Source: Rhinopomastus cyanomelas
Lineage: Eukaryota; Chordata; Aves; Bucerotiformes; Rhinopomastidae
Length of the DNA stretch: 64,000 nt
Reading direction: 5' to 3'
Assembly: GCA_013400115.1 (NCBI GenBank)
Contig: VXBP01004452.1
Location: forward strand, 186,001 to 250,000
Under the pieces are notes generated by a model. That model was given only the letters and a program-made list of their open reading frames with translations. It made no database searches and was not told the origin of the DNA. A program made the position numbers and the translations under genes. This document shows positions 21,401-32,054 of this stretch, one piece after another (position 1 is the stretch's first letter; each line of letters opens with the position of its first letter).

Positions 21401-24400
21401 CCTGAGACCCCTCCCCCCTACAGACACCCCCTGGATCGCACCGAGGCGGGGAGGGGAGTACTGGTTGAGGCTGCGGCACCCCCGGGGGACCCGACGGCTC
21501 TGCTCGCCCCGTCAGGATCCTGACGTTGCGGGGGGGGGGCTCTGCCTTCAACCACCCATCCAGATGTGGAGGCGGAGAAAAAGCGGGGTGAGAAAGTCTG
21601 GGTGGGTTGGACATTGCCCTCAGTGCCCCCGGGGAGCCGCGGATCCAGCTGGGGGGGGCGTTGTACGGGGCTCCCAGCTCCGCCCAGCCAGATGTGGGGA
21701 GGGAGCAAGAGCCTTTGTCTGGGCTCTGCAGGTGGGGGGGAAGCAGCGGAGTCCACCGCTCCAGATGGGGAGGGGGCGAGGGTGGAGGCTTCCTTGGGCA
21801 GCTCCAGGCTGCAGGCTCCTGTTTCATCCTCCCGCCCCCACCCCATTCCCATCCCACAACCCTCCAGAACCGCCCTCTGACTCCTTCCCATCCGCTTTGG
21901 GACGTGCTGGAGAAGGTCTCACTGGACCCCCTGCTCCATCCCAGCAGTTTCTGGGTGCTTTTACTGTGCTGGGCTTCAGCTTCTCCCACCTCCCCCCCAG
22001 TGCCAAACCGTTCTGAAGCTGGGAGACGACAGGCCCCATCCTGCTCGCAGACACCCCCCCCACACCCCAGCAGCTGATTCAAGTCTAGAAGTGCAAAACC
22101 CCAAACAAAGGGATTTGGGCTGCGGGGAGAGGGAAACCGAGAGGCTGCCAGCGGGGGTCTCCCGACGGTGCCGTCAAAGCCGAGGGTCCCGCGGAGCCCA
22201 AACCCGCAACAGAGGAGAAAACAAGGGGAAAAACAAGGGAAGAAAAACAACATCCCTGGCTGTGGGACATCTGGTGGTCCTCGGAGCATCATCCCACAGC
22301 CCTGGCCCGCGGCTTTGTTCCATCCCCGTACCCCACGTGGCCCCAGCTGAAAGGGGCTCTGTGGAAGGTACCAGAGAGAGGACTGGGCTGCGAACATGGG
22401 TTGCTGCTTAAATTTACATTTAGGGGTTGATTTCAGGGGCATGTTGCTGGATCCCTGTGGGGCAGTGGGCTCTGGGGGGCACTTGCCTGGCTTGGCACTA
22501 CTTGCCCACTTTTCCCTTAATGCAGCCCCCTGAATAGGGTCCCCAGGATAGGGGATGGAGGAGGCGGGTGGGCAGATTTACCCTACAGAGAGGCATCGAG
22601 CTTTAATCAAGGCAATTAGTGCGATGAGCCGGTGCCTGGCAGTCGTTGGACCCAGAGGGGCAGGGTGCCATCGCCACACTGCTGCTGGGGACGTGCCACC
22701 ACCTTCCCAGGACTGGGAGGAGAAGGGCTGGCCTCCGTGATGCGGGCACGCACTGTAATTAACCAGTTACGTGCTATAATTAGTAGTCCCTGCGCTGTAG
22801 CTGGTGTTCCCGGAGCTGTGGCGCATGCTGCTGTGTTTGGGTCCCATGTGAAGGGCCCTGGAATGTGGGGATTAATGGGCTGCAAGAAGCCACCCCCAAG
22901 AGGTGCTACTGGTGATGCTCCCTTTGCCAAGCCCCTAGGCTCCCTGGTCCTGCCCTGGCCCCTGGGAACACCCCAAGGGATAAAGATGGGGTGGGTATGG
23001 TGCTCGTGTTCATGCCCCTTGTTCCCCCCATCGTGGTGTTGTGAGACCCTCCAGCCAAATATCCCCATCCCCTGTGCCAATCCGGGGGTCACAGTGGCAG
23101 CCAGTGGGCACAGGCTGTGCCATGCAGAGGGCAGCAGCCCAACGCAGCCCAGCCCACAGGCTGGAAAGTGAGATCGGTGCCAGCTCTGTGGCTCCAGGGT
23201 CCTGGCAGAGCTGCTTGAGGCTGGTTCTGCAGCCCCCATTCAGCTGAGAACGAAATGTGTAGCACAGGCTGCCTGGGCACATCCAGCCCCATACGGTGTC
23301 AGCCCTGGCAGGGCAGCCCCATCCCTGCCTCCTCGAAAGCCAAGGCTGAGCTTTGCTGCTCCAGGAGCCCCAGGTTCCCCCCAGGGCAGGAGAGGAAGAG
23401 CAGAAGGAGGCAGGGACTGGGGAATCTGGGCTCCTTCCTTTTTAACCCTACCGCTCTGCAGCTTGTCGGAACGCTCAAGACTCAGAGCCTCCTCCTCCTG
23501 CTTGGTGCTGTAGCTCCATGAAGGATGCATGGTGGTTCCTGATGAGCTGGGATGAGCAGGACTCGCTTCTGCCAGGGATCACAGGAGGATGAGATTTAAC
23601 CTGTCTCAATCCCAAAGCCAGAGCCTGGTGCCCACCTCCCACTAACTCCAGCCCAGGGATTTGCATCCCAGTGGTACCACCCTGTCCCAGCAGCAGGGGC
23701 TGGGCAGCTCTGGGTTAGTCCCCACCCCATGGCACCCTCACTGGGGTCTGATGTGGGGATGTCCTGGGGTTTGTGTTGCAGCTCAAAGTGCAGGAGCCAG
23801 GAAGTGTGGAGGAGCTGCGCTGTCTGAGGGGCCTCAACCAGCAGCATGAAGGCTCCAGCCTGGAGGTCAGCAGTGAGTCCTGCCTCAAGCTGGCCAACAC
23901 CATCAAAGCCTACGTGGCCACGGTGAGCTGGGACCCACCACATCTGGGGACCAGAGAGGGATGGGGCAGCTGATGGCAGAGCTCCTGTCCCTGTTGACAT
24001 CACCGGCGACTGGCACAGGGCAACTGCCAGGGTGGGTCTGTGTTGGGTGGAGGGGTTGGCACCGTAGCTGGTAGAACCCAGAGCCATGAGAGTCAAGGTC
24101 ATGGATGCTTGGAAGACAAGAGAAGAGCTGGGGCCTGGGGTGGGGGCACCCATGTCACCTCTGACCACAGGACACCTTCTCTTCCTGGCGGTGTAGGTGA
24201 CGGAGAACATGGTCCGCAGGAGCACGGTCAAGGGTGAGTCCTTCCTGGCCCCACAGAGTGATGACAGCCCCTCTGCAGCTGGACAGATGTGTGCCCAGCT
24301 CGGCATAGGGCTGGAGAGGCCAGTGGGACAGGAGGTTGGCTGCTCCCAGGGCAAACTCCTCCTGCCCCAGTTCCTGCCCAGTGGGCAGGGACTGTCCCAC

Positions 24401-25501
24401 TGTGTGGGTCAAGGGTACAACCCTGGGGATGGGTCTGAGGCGCAGCTGTGTCTGTCTCTCTGTCTGGGGTCACAGGGTCCCAGAGGGTTAGATAATGATT
24501 GACCAGCTCTTTCCATCCTCAAACAGCCCTCTCTGATGGGTCAGTGGGGCGTTTCCCTGCAGGCTTGTGGCTGGCAGTTGCCACTGTCCCCTGCAGCCCT
24601 GTGTCCCTCTCCTTGCAGAAGCCCGTCGGAGCTACTTCAACACCTCAGAGGGGCAGGTTCCTCCCAAAACAGCCAGCAAACCCTCAGCACATCTCACCCT
24701 CCGCCCGCACAGCCTGGCCCAGGACAGTGAGTTGGGGAGCTCCGCTGGGCACCCGGGGTGGGAACAGGGGAAAGATCTTAACTGAAGGGCAGGGAGCAGG
24801 ACGGGATTCACATGGTGGCAGATGTGGAGTGAAGTCACAGACTGGTTTGGGTTTTGAGGGATCTTAAAGACCATCTCGTACCAACCCCCAGCCGTGGGCA
24901 GAGACACGTCCCACTACACCAGGCTGCTGAAAGCCCCATCCAGCCTGGCCTTGAAGATGGGGAGATGTTTCTCTTGTCCAGTCCAAGCCTACCTTCCCCA
25001 CTCCTCCAAGCTGGAGGAGAGAGTCCCTCTCCCATTCTCCTGACCCCCTCCTCCTCCTCCCCAGGCAACACCAGGCGCTTCGGAAACCTCTCGCAGTCAT
25101 GCCGCCACGCCATTGTGCGCTGGGAGGACAGCACCATCCACTCCCACCTCCAGAACATCACCTACCGCGATGGCCGGCTACGGGTCAACCAGGCAGGCAA
25201 GTACTACGTCTACTCACAGATCTACTTCCGCTACCCCAGCGATGGTGCCCGGCTCACTGTGCCCCAGCTCGTGCAGTGCATCAACTGGAAGACATCCTAC
25301 AGCCAACCCATCCTGCTGCTCAAAGGGGTGGGTACCAAGTGCTGGGCGCCTGAGGCCAACTACGGCCTCCATGCCCTCTACCAAGGGGGACTGTTTGAGC
25401 TCAAGGCCGGCGACGAGCTCTTCGTCTCCGTCTCCTCTTTGTCCATCGACTACAACGATGCGGCTGCCAGCTACTTTGGCGCCTTCCGGCTTGACCTGTG
25501 A
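21122..25501 (+). CDS. TRAIL-like TNF-superfamily ligand (TNFSF10 paralogue)
   Basis: Type II membrane cytokine of the TNF superfamily, closest by eye to TRAIL/TNFSF10, which trimerises and engages death receptors. Exons 21122-21364, 23782-23922, 24197-24233, 24619-24726 and 25065-25501 join to 321 codons without a stop, with GT/AG borders. The five-exon layout, including the tiny third exon, is that of vertebrate TNFSF10. A Gly/Arg-rich cytoplasmic N-terminus (residues 1-50) precedes a membrane helix (about 52-76), a stalk, and the TNF homology domain (about 177-321). The domain shows YYVYSQIYFRY, TSYSQPILL, CWAPEANYGLHALYQGGLFE and SYFGAFRL. Cys269 is at the position of the TRAIL zinc-binding cysteine. 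The N-terminus is longer and of different composition from mammalian TRAIL. FASLG and TNFSF11 (RANKL) fit less well because of the C-W-x(5)-YGL-x(3)-YQGG motif. It may be an avian TNFSF10-like paralogue rather than the orthologue. Confidence 0.92.
21365..23781 (+). other. Intron 1 of the TRAIL-like gene
   Basis: About 2.4 kb. The first 700 bp are CpG- and G-rich (GGGGGGGGG at 21531-21539). At 22540-22870 there is an AT-richer patch with ATTTACCCTACAGAGAGGC, CTTTAATCAAGGCAATTAG and TAATTAACCAGTTACGTGC, a possible intronic enhancer. No exon or repeat was recognised; a 364-codon antisense open frame (22442-21348) is a composition effect. Confidence 0.55.
23782..23922 (+). CDS. TRAIL-like exon 2: stalk
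   Basis: 141 nt, phase 0 to 0, acceptor TTTGTGTTGCAG, donor GTGAGC. It reads LKVQEPGSVEELRCLRGLNQ and ends CLKLANTIKAYVAT. It corresponds to the TRAIL exon that follows the membrane anchor, and has two cysteines (one in ELRCLR, one in SSESCLKL). Confidence 0.88.
24197..24233 (+). CDS. TRAIL-like exon 3: 37-nt stalk exon
   Basis: Acceptor GGCGGTGTAG, donor GTGAGTCC; 37 nt, phase 0 to 1. It encodes VTENMVRRSTVK. TNFSF10 has an equally small exon here (ending ETISTVQ), and the STV(K/Q) ending is shared. Confidence 0.85.
24619..24726 (+). CDS. TRAIL-like exon 4: stalk to TNF domain
   Basis: 108 nt, phase 1 to 1, acceptor CTCTCCTTGCAG, donor GTGAGT. It encodes EARRSYFNTSEGQVPPKTAS, then SAHLTLRPHSLAQD. 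The (A)AHLT element is the first strand of the TNF homology domain, as VAAHIT in TRAIL. Confidence 0.87.
24836..24975 (-). repeat. CR1 3' end (minus) in intron 4 of the TRAIL-like gene
   Basis: TCACAGACTGGTTTGGGTTTTGAGGG, ATCTTAAAGACCATC and AAAGCCCCATCCAGCCTGGCCTTGAA are the complement of a CR1 3' end, ending less than 100 bp before exon 5. Confidence 0.8.
25065..25501 (+). CDS. TRAIL-like exon 5: TNF homology domain
   Basis: 437 nt, acceptor TCCTCCTCCCCAG, stop TGA at 25499-25501. It holds nearly all of the beta-sandwich: the HAIVRWE strand, RVNQAGKYYVYSQIYFRY, the aromatic-rich core, the single zinc-site-type Cys in KCWAPE, and the terminal SYFGAFRLDL. One N-glycosylation site (QNIT) and one NLS site are visible. 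Confidence 0.93.
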
Positions 25502-26258
25502 TGGCCTCCTCCCACCTTCCAGCTGCTCTTGACCAGATCCTCCAAGGAAGCAGCTTCTGGAGAGGGACAGCAGCTGGAGAAGCTCACAGGGCTTGGCCAG
25601 CTGCAGAGACACAGCAGCCCATCCAGCCTGGGCCACCAGGAAAGGTCTTCAAGGGACACACAGACAAGTGGGGATGTCCCAGCCCTGGCAGTGCTTCATA
25701 ATGGGCACAGGGCAAAGGACCAGGGGGTGAGGCAGGTCCAGCGGCTGCTTCTGGGAAGGACTGGAGGAGTTCCGGTTGGGGTTAACAAGGAACCTGGAGT
25801 GATGCCAGCAAATGGAGCCAGGGGAGGCCAAAGAGCAGGACCATGAAGGCAGAGGAACCTCACCCTGGCACGTGTCTCCCTGCCACACTCTCACTGTCAC
25901 CCGTCCCCTTTGCTCCTGGCCAGGCATCTTGTCCCTCAGCACATCTGGACCACCAGCTCCCTCCCAGCTTCAACTCTATCAGCCTGTGGGATTTCAGGTC
26001 TGGGTGAGCCCCAGTGGTCCCAGCCCAGGACCTGGGTGAAACAGGACCAACCTCTCCCCTACATTAAGGGCCATGGACACTGGGGCACCCATGGACACTG
26101 GAGCAGCCACGGACACTGGGAACCCTATACAGTTTTATATTGGAACTGGGCGAGCAGGGACAGGCAGCCATGCAGGCTTCCTTGGACCCCCCAGACTGGC
26201 ACTACTGTGGTGGGGGGATGTCAGTGCTGGTCTCAATAAAGCCTGTACTACAGCATAG
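25502..26258 (+). other. 3' UTR of the TRAIL-like gene
   Basis: It runs from the stop codon to shortly after the AATAAA at 26235-26240. It includes three tandem units of CATGGACACTGGGGCACC type at about 26071-26121 (18-bp period). The 3' end is inferred from the signal and a downstream G/T-rich stretch (GGTTGGGGGGGGTCTGGG). Confidence 0.65.
26235..26240 (+). terminator. Poly(A) signal AATAAA of the TRAIL-like gene
   Basis: Canonical AATAAA within GGTCTCAATAAAGCCTGTAC, 734 bp after the stop codon and followed within 50 bp by a G-rich downstream element. Confidence 0.8.
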
Positions 26259-29200
26259 GGGTCTCTGCATCAGGCACATCAGATGGTTGGGGGGGGTCTG
26301 GGCGGATTTCTGGCCACACTGCAGCACCCTAGGGTCTTGAGCCCCCCACTTACTGCAGCTCAGCGTTACCTGGACCCCCATTCCTTGCCCAGCTGCCCAT
26401 GCCCAGCTGCCTGCAGCCCCTCCTGCTCCCACCCCCTCCTGAGCAGAGTCTTGCCATGGGGCACAATTTTGCTGGGTGCTGCTGGTACTGGGATGGCAGC
26501 AAAGGAGCTGCCTGGCTGTGATGCCAAGGCAGCCTGAGGGAAGGGGCTGGTACCGTTCCCAGGAGCTCATCTGGCCCCAGGAGCTGCAAAGGCAGAGAAC
26601 CCAGCAAAGGCAGGAACCAGGTCCTGTCTCATCTTGCAGCTGCATCATCACCAAGGGCCCCACTGCTGCCTCTGCCCCAGGCATTCGCAGGATTATTTGG
26701 AGTATTCCTGGGGAGGCTGCTTCTCGCTCCCACTGCCCATCCCTCAGTTTTCCAGACTGACGCCCTTCTCTCTGCATCCTTGGCTGGGCCACATGTCTCC
26801 TGCACAATCAGACCCTGGCTGTTGCCACTCACCAGCCAACAGCTCCTGCTCCAGCAAGGCTGATCCTAAATCCCCCACCCAAGGACCTGGTGCTGCTGCT
26901 TCTCACACCGTGCACCAGCACCTCGACCAGCCTCCCAGTGCATCCAGCTCTTCCCAGTGCATCCATCACCTCCCAGCTCAGAAGCACCCAGAGACAACCC
27001 TCCTGCCGACAGAAAGGTCCCAGAAATATCACTTGCCCAATACCCCCAAACCTCTCCCTTTCAAAGTCACCTTTGAAACAGCCCCATTTCCTCCCACCCC
27101 TGCTCCAGCTTTCTCAGCCCCTTGGTGACCAACCCAGCTCCCCCAGACACTGTAAGAGCTCAGGGCCAAAGCAGACACCAAAGGGCTGTAGCCAAGGTGG
27201 ATGGTTCCAGATTCTCCTTTGAAACAGGGATGAAAGCAGCCCCAAAAGTTGTGGGGCAGCAGGAGATGCAGATAAAGCAGCTCCTCGTGTGAGCAGGGCC
27301 AGCCAGGCACAGGGCCAGCCAGGCGCTGCTTTCCTGGAAGGGAGACTACTTGGGGGCAGATGTTTTGGAGATGACAGAGTCCATGAGTATCAGGCCAAGA
27401 AGTCTGACAAGAGCCAAGCAGCACTAGGCGATGAGAGATGGGACCTCAGTATTCTCCAGGTCTCCAGGCTGTGTTTATCCAACCAAATCCCCGCTGAGCC
27501 TATGCAGGGAAGCCCAGGAGATCCTCCTGCTCTGCCACGTCCCTGGTTTCATGCCCATGGGTGTAAGGGTGGGTGGAGCACCCAGCCCCGCTGGCTTTCC
27601 AAGGACAAGATGGACCTCGTGGTGCTGCATCCTCAGAAATGGAACCTTTTAGGGAGTGACTGGGAGAAGCTAACTTGGCTGGGGCCCTTCTCCAAGCAGA
27701 GAGCTTATGGACACAACATTGTGCAATGATTTTTTTTTTCAGGAATAACTGCAGAACAGCCCAGAGAGGACAGGGAGGCTTTAATCGAGAGGTTTGAAGT
27801 CACCCTGTGACCTGCAAGCCCTACCCGGACAGCTGCTGGAGATGGAGGAAGCCAGCTGAGCTGGGCAGTAGCAGGGGGTTGCCGGCAGATTTCCTCAAGA
27901 GAAGCTTCTGTGCCTCAGTTTCTCTGCTTGTACGTGATACCTGAATCCACACGGGGCGGGAGCTCACAGCAGGAGCTTCTCACCTACCTCAGCCTGACTC
28001 CCCGCAGCTTCCAGACACAGCCCTGGTGTCACGGGCAACGCTGAGATGTGTCTTATCCCAGAAAAACCCTGTGTTTGCCTAAACACACAGTACCTGGCAC
28101 CATCCCGAGCCCCGCAGCCCACGGTGTTACTCATGGGCTGCTGTGCCCCGCCATGATTTCTTCCTGCAGCTGCAAGGGCAGAGCCAGGGCAAGCGGGTGC
28201 TGCCTGCAGGGAACGTGTGGCTTCGGGGAAAGGGATGGGTGCTAGCCCTAGGTGTGGGTTACAGACCCCCACCACCAACCCTGCAGCACGGGAGCTGTTT
28301 GCCTTCCCCGTGCCAAGCCCTGGGGATGCCACCCAACCTCTGCCAGCTCCACACGGGATAAAAAAAAAAAACCAAAACCACTCAAAACCAGAAGCTCCAG
28401 CTCCCCAACCAGATGAAGGCTGAGAAACCTCCTGCTTTGAAGAAAACACCAAGGAGTGGTGAGGGGAGTTGGCAGCTCCAACAACACCGCCGGATTGACC
28501 TTATTTTGCCGATCGATGCCGTCACACACCGCTTCCTTATCCCTGTGCCAAAGGACCGGGAGCTGATGGTGCTGCTGGTGGAGCGCAGCCCCCCGGTGAG
28601 TTGGAGCCGCTCTCCAGCCATCCCAGGGTGTTGACGGCCCCGACTGTCCTGCCCTTTGTCTCCAGATAAATGACGGGGCTTGAAATCTCCCTTTTCCCCT
28701 CCCATTATAAACCGGCTCGTTGCTGCGTCGGAGCCCTTTGTTCCCTTCCCAACAAGAACTCGTTTTGCTTTCAAGTCCCAGGCTGGCGGCGGGGCAGGAG
28801 GAAATCCACGCTGGAAAACACGGCACCACCCAAGGAAGCTGTTTCTTAGGACTCTGTAAATAAAAGGGCATAAAGAGAGCGAAGCTGGGGCTGTGACCCC
28901 ACAACGGGGCACCCAGCGCTCTGCCCTGTGAGATCCCCAGCACCCACTGCTCTCCCCAAGCCTGAAAAATAGAGGGGAAAAGCCGAAGAGTCTTGTTTCC
29001 TTCGGCGGGGAGGACTCCAGCCGCTGCGGGAGACAGGATGCTCATTAAATCAACGGTGAAATGTTAATTGCTTAATGGAGGAGCTGAGGGACCCTGTGCT
29101 CCCCGTTCCCATCCACCCCACCCCATGCTGCTTCCAACACCTTCCCCAAAGGGTCAGCCCGACAGGGAATGGCGCTGGGACCCCACAGCAAAGATGCTGC

Positions 29201-29449
29201 TTGGAGGGAAGGGATTTTTCTTTCTTTCCAGATCAGACTGGTCTCTCCCCAGTCCCTGGACTCGGGAGCTGCTGAAGTAGCGAGGTCGGTGCCAGCGGCT
29301 TTGCAGCTCCTCCTTCTCCCCTGGCGCAGTCCCAGGCTCCAGCAGCCATCCTAGCTCTGCCTTTAGGCCAAGTGAGTTGAGCACGTGGAAAGAGCTGAGG
29401 CAGCCCTAGCTGGGAGCTCAGGGGCTGGACACAGAGTTCTCCTCTTTAT
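26259..29449. other. Intergenic, no recognised gene
   Basis: Space between the convergent TRAIL-like and CLCN5 genes. It holds short homopolymers (T run near 27729-27739, A run near 28362-28373) and an AT-richer patch at 29035-29080 (TCATTAAATCAACGGTGAAA, TGTTAATTGCTTAATGG) that might be conserved noncoding DNA. No exon, RNA gene or CR1 copy was recognised. Confidence 0.4.
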
Positions 29450-29665
29450 CACAGAATTACTGAGGGTAGAAAAGACGTCTGAGGTCATCCAGCCCACCCT
29501 AAAATCACCACATCAGATAGACCGGGGCACTGAGTGCCACATCCAGTCTGTCCTTAAAGACCTCCAAGGATGAGGACTCCACCACTGCCCTGCGCAGTCC
29601 ATTCCAGTGTCTGATCCCCCCTTACTGTGAGGAAGAGGAGATACCACACCCCGGAGACATCAGGA
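29450..29665 (-). repeat. CR1 fragment (minus)
   Basis: TCACAGAATTACTGAGGGTAGAAAAGACGTCTGAGG through CAGTCCATTCCAGTGTCTGATC, an older CR1 3' end in reverse orientation. Confidence 0.75.
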
Positions 29666-29714
29666 GGAAGACAATTCTAGTTACCTGCTGCTCGGTTCCT
29701 GGGGCACACAGATG

Positions 29715-30435
29715 GGGCTGCTACAGCATAGCAGCATAGGTTGGAGACTAACCTGTTGGAGAGCAGCGCAGGAGAAAGGGACCTGAGGGTCCTGGTGGCC
29801 AGCAGGATGGCCAGGAGCCAGCAGTGGGCCCTGGTGGCCAAGAAGGCCAATGGCATCCTGAGGTACATGAGAAGGGTGGTGGTTAGTAGATGGAGAGATG
29901 TTCTCCACTTCTACTCTGCCCTGCTGAGACCATATCTGGAATATAGTGTCCAGTTCTGAGCCCCCCAGTTCCAGAAGGACACAGAATTGCTTGAGAGAGT
30001 CCAGTGCAGAACCATGAAAGTAATGAAAGGAGTGGAACATCCCTGTGCCAAGGAAAGGCTGAGGGAGCTTGGAAAAAAGAGACACTAAGGGGTGACCCTA
30101 TTCATGTTGACAAATATGGAAAGGGCGGTGTCAGAAGGATGGAGCCAGGCTCTGCTCAGTGGCACCCAATGATAGGACAAGGGGCAACGGGTTTGAGGTG
30201 GAACAGAGAAGGTTCCACATCAATCTGAGAAGGAACTTCATGGTGTGGGTGACAGAGCACTGGAAGGGGCTGCCCAGGATGGCTGTGGAGTCTCCTCCGG
30301 AGACATTTAAAACCCGCCTGGATATGTTCCTATGCGACTGGATCTAGGTCATCCTGCTGTGGCAGGGGGATTGGAATGGATGATCTTTCGCGGTCCCTTC
30401 CAGCCCATAACACTGTTATTCTCTGTGATTCCCCG
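29715..30435 (+). repeat. CR1 element with ORF2 C-terminal remnant (plus)
   Basis: It starts in ORF2 (TNLLESSAGERDLRVLVASR, then YSALLRPYLEYSVQF in the plus frame from 29741) and runs through the 3' UTR to AGATTCCCCGC after a GGTCCCTTCCAGCCCATAACACTGTTATTCTCTGTGATT tail. 5'-truncated and frame-broken. Confidence 0.93.
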
Positions 30436-30591
30436 CAGCCTTGGCCCAGCTGGGACCCTGGCAGGGTGAAAAGGGGCAGCACTGGGCTCCCTTATCTCTG
30501 TTTCTTTGCTTTTGGAAGATAGGAGCTTCTCCACGGATGAGCAGAGGATGGGGCCAGCAGCAGAGAGGAGGCAAGAACCCACTGACCCTCA

Positions 30592-30645
30592 TTGAATCAT
30601 AGACTGGTTTGGGTTAGAAGGCCCTTTAAACATCACCTAGTCCGT
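30592..30645 (-). repeat. CR1 3' tail (minus)
   Basis: TGAATCATAGACTGGTTTGGGTTAGAAGGCCCTTTAAACATCACCTAGTCC is a complemented CR1 3' end. Confidence 0.75.
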
Positions 30646-31693
30646 AACTCAGAAATGAGGGTATTTTAACATCCCCCGCCCTGGTCCCTGCCCTCTCTGG
30701 GTGGGAGTGAACAGGAGGGTGACCCATGGGCCAAGCAACACCCTGGGGAGTTCAGAGGTTTTAGCAGCAGATGAATGAGGCAGTTCCAAAGGCTTGTAAT
30801 TCTTTCCAGCTGCTCAACCCCACAGGACGAGCTTAGCCAAGGGAACGACAGGCTGGGTGATAGCTGTCCAGGCTCTGGACTGCCTCCAGCTCTGACTTTG
30901 GCTGGCCGCTGAAAAGAAACCCCCGGGCTCCTCCTGGAGTTACTGTGAAGGTAAAGCAATGGGAAAGCAAGAGTGGACTGGGCAAAACCCTTCCTCAAGC
31001 TGCCTTGGGGAGAGGGAACGAACCCTTCAGCAAGTTAAAAGACACAAGCACCGTCCCTTTCCTTTTTGGTGAAAGGATTGAAATTCTTTTTGTAGGAATT
31101 CACTAACAACAGAGATCCAGGAGATTCTACAGCCCTACACATCACTGTGGAAGGGACCCAATTCCACACAGAGCTGGACATTAAACCCACACAACCCCAT
31201 CATCCACCCAGTAACCACCATCAGGGAAGTTCGCTGCACCATTTCCCTACACCATGGCATAGAACCGTGGGCTGAAAGGAGCATTTCCCTTACCCAGACA
31301 CTGCTGCTGGCAGTTAACAGGGTCAGCAGGTTCTTATACCACAGATCAGCTCCAAGCCAGGCTCCTGGCTTCTGTTTCCACCTTGCCCATAGGTACCAGC
31401 ACTCCAGCACTGGCATCGGCATCTTGCTGCTGGGCTAAGGCAGTGGCAGCAGGTAGAGGCAGTTGGACAAGAAACAAGCTGCCTTCTGCTCCAGGGAGAG
31501 ACGAGGAATTTGTTTCTGTTTGAGAGAGTTTAAGGTTGCCCCAACTTCCCCACAAAAAAGGGTTCTCACGGGCAGCAGCCTTGCCTGGTGAACCACCACC
31601 TCCAGCCACTGTGTCTGCAGGGCTGACAGGGTTCAAAGAGCAGCCTCAGCTCAGCAGCTGGAGGTTTGTCCATCAAGAAGCAAGACAGAGCCC

Positions 31694-31815
31694 AGAATCA
31701 CAGAACATTAGGGATTGCAAGGGACCTCGAAAGATCATCTAGTCCAGTCCCCCTGCCACAGCAGGATCTCCTAGACCAAGTTGCACAGGAACACATCCAG
31801 GCAGGTTTTACTTAG
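31694..31815 (-). repeat. CR1 3' end (minus)
   Basis: AATCACAGAACATTAGGGATTGCAAGGGACC, then CAGGATCTCCTAGACCAAGTTGCACAGGAACACATCCAGGCAGG, a complemented CR1 3' end. Confidence 0.9.
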
Positions 31816-32054
31816 TGGCCCTTCAGCATCCCTCTTCCAGTGATGAGCCAAAGGCAGCTCTGCTGCAAATACCAAGCCTCAGCCACAGGCTGTAGAGCAA
31901 CGCCTGTTACAGAGTAAAGCCACAGCAGACACCATTGCCCTCACAACACCGCAAAAGTCCAGTAAATGGCCACAGACTTATTAAGATGGAAGTAATTTGG
32001 TTAAGACGTGGGACAGGGACTGGAGGAGCACAGACATGGACTGAGTTACTCACA

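Noticed and set aside
21348..22442. 364-codon minus-strand open frame opposite TRAIL-like exon 1 and intron 1
   Set aside because: Long stop-free frames are expected in very GC-rich DNA. The protein is Gly/Pro/Arg-rich without motifs and lies antisense to a well-supported gene.
26073..26258. Peptide repeat (HGHWGTHGHW type) near the end of the TRAIL-like gene
   Set aside because: It lies in the 3' UTR after a valid stop codon and arises from an 18-bp tandem repeat.
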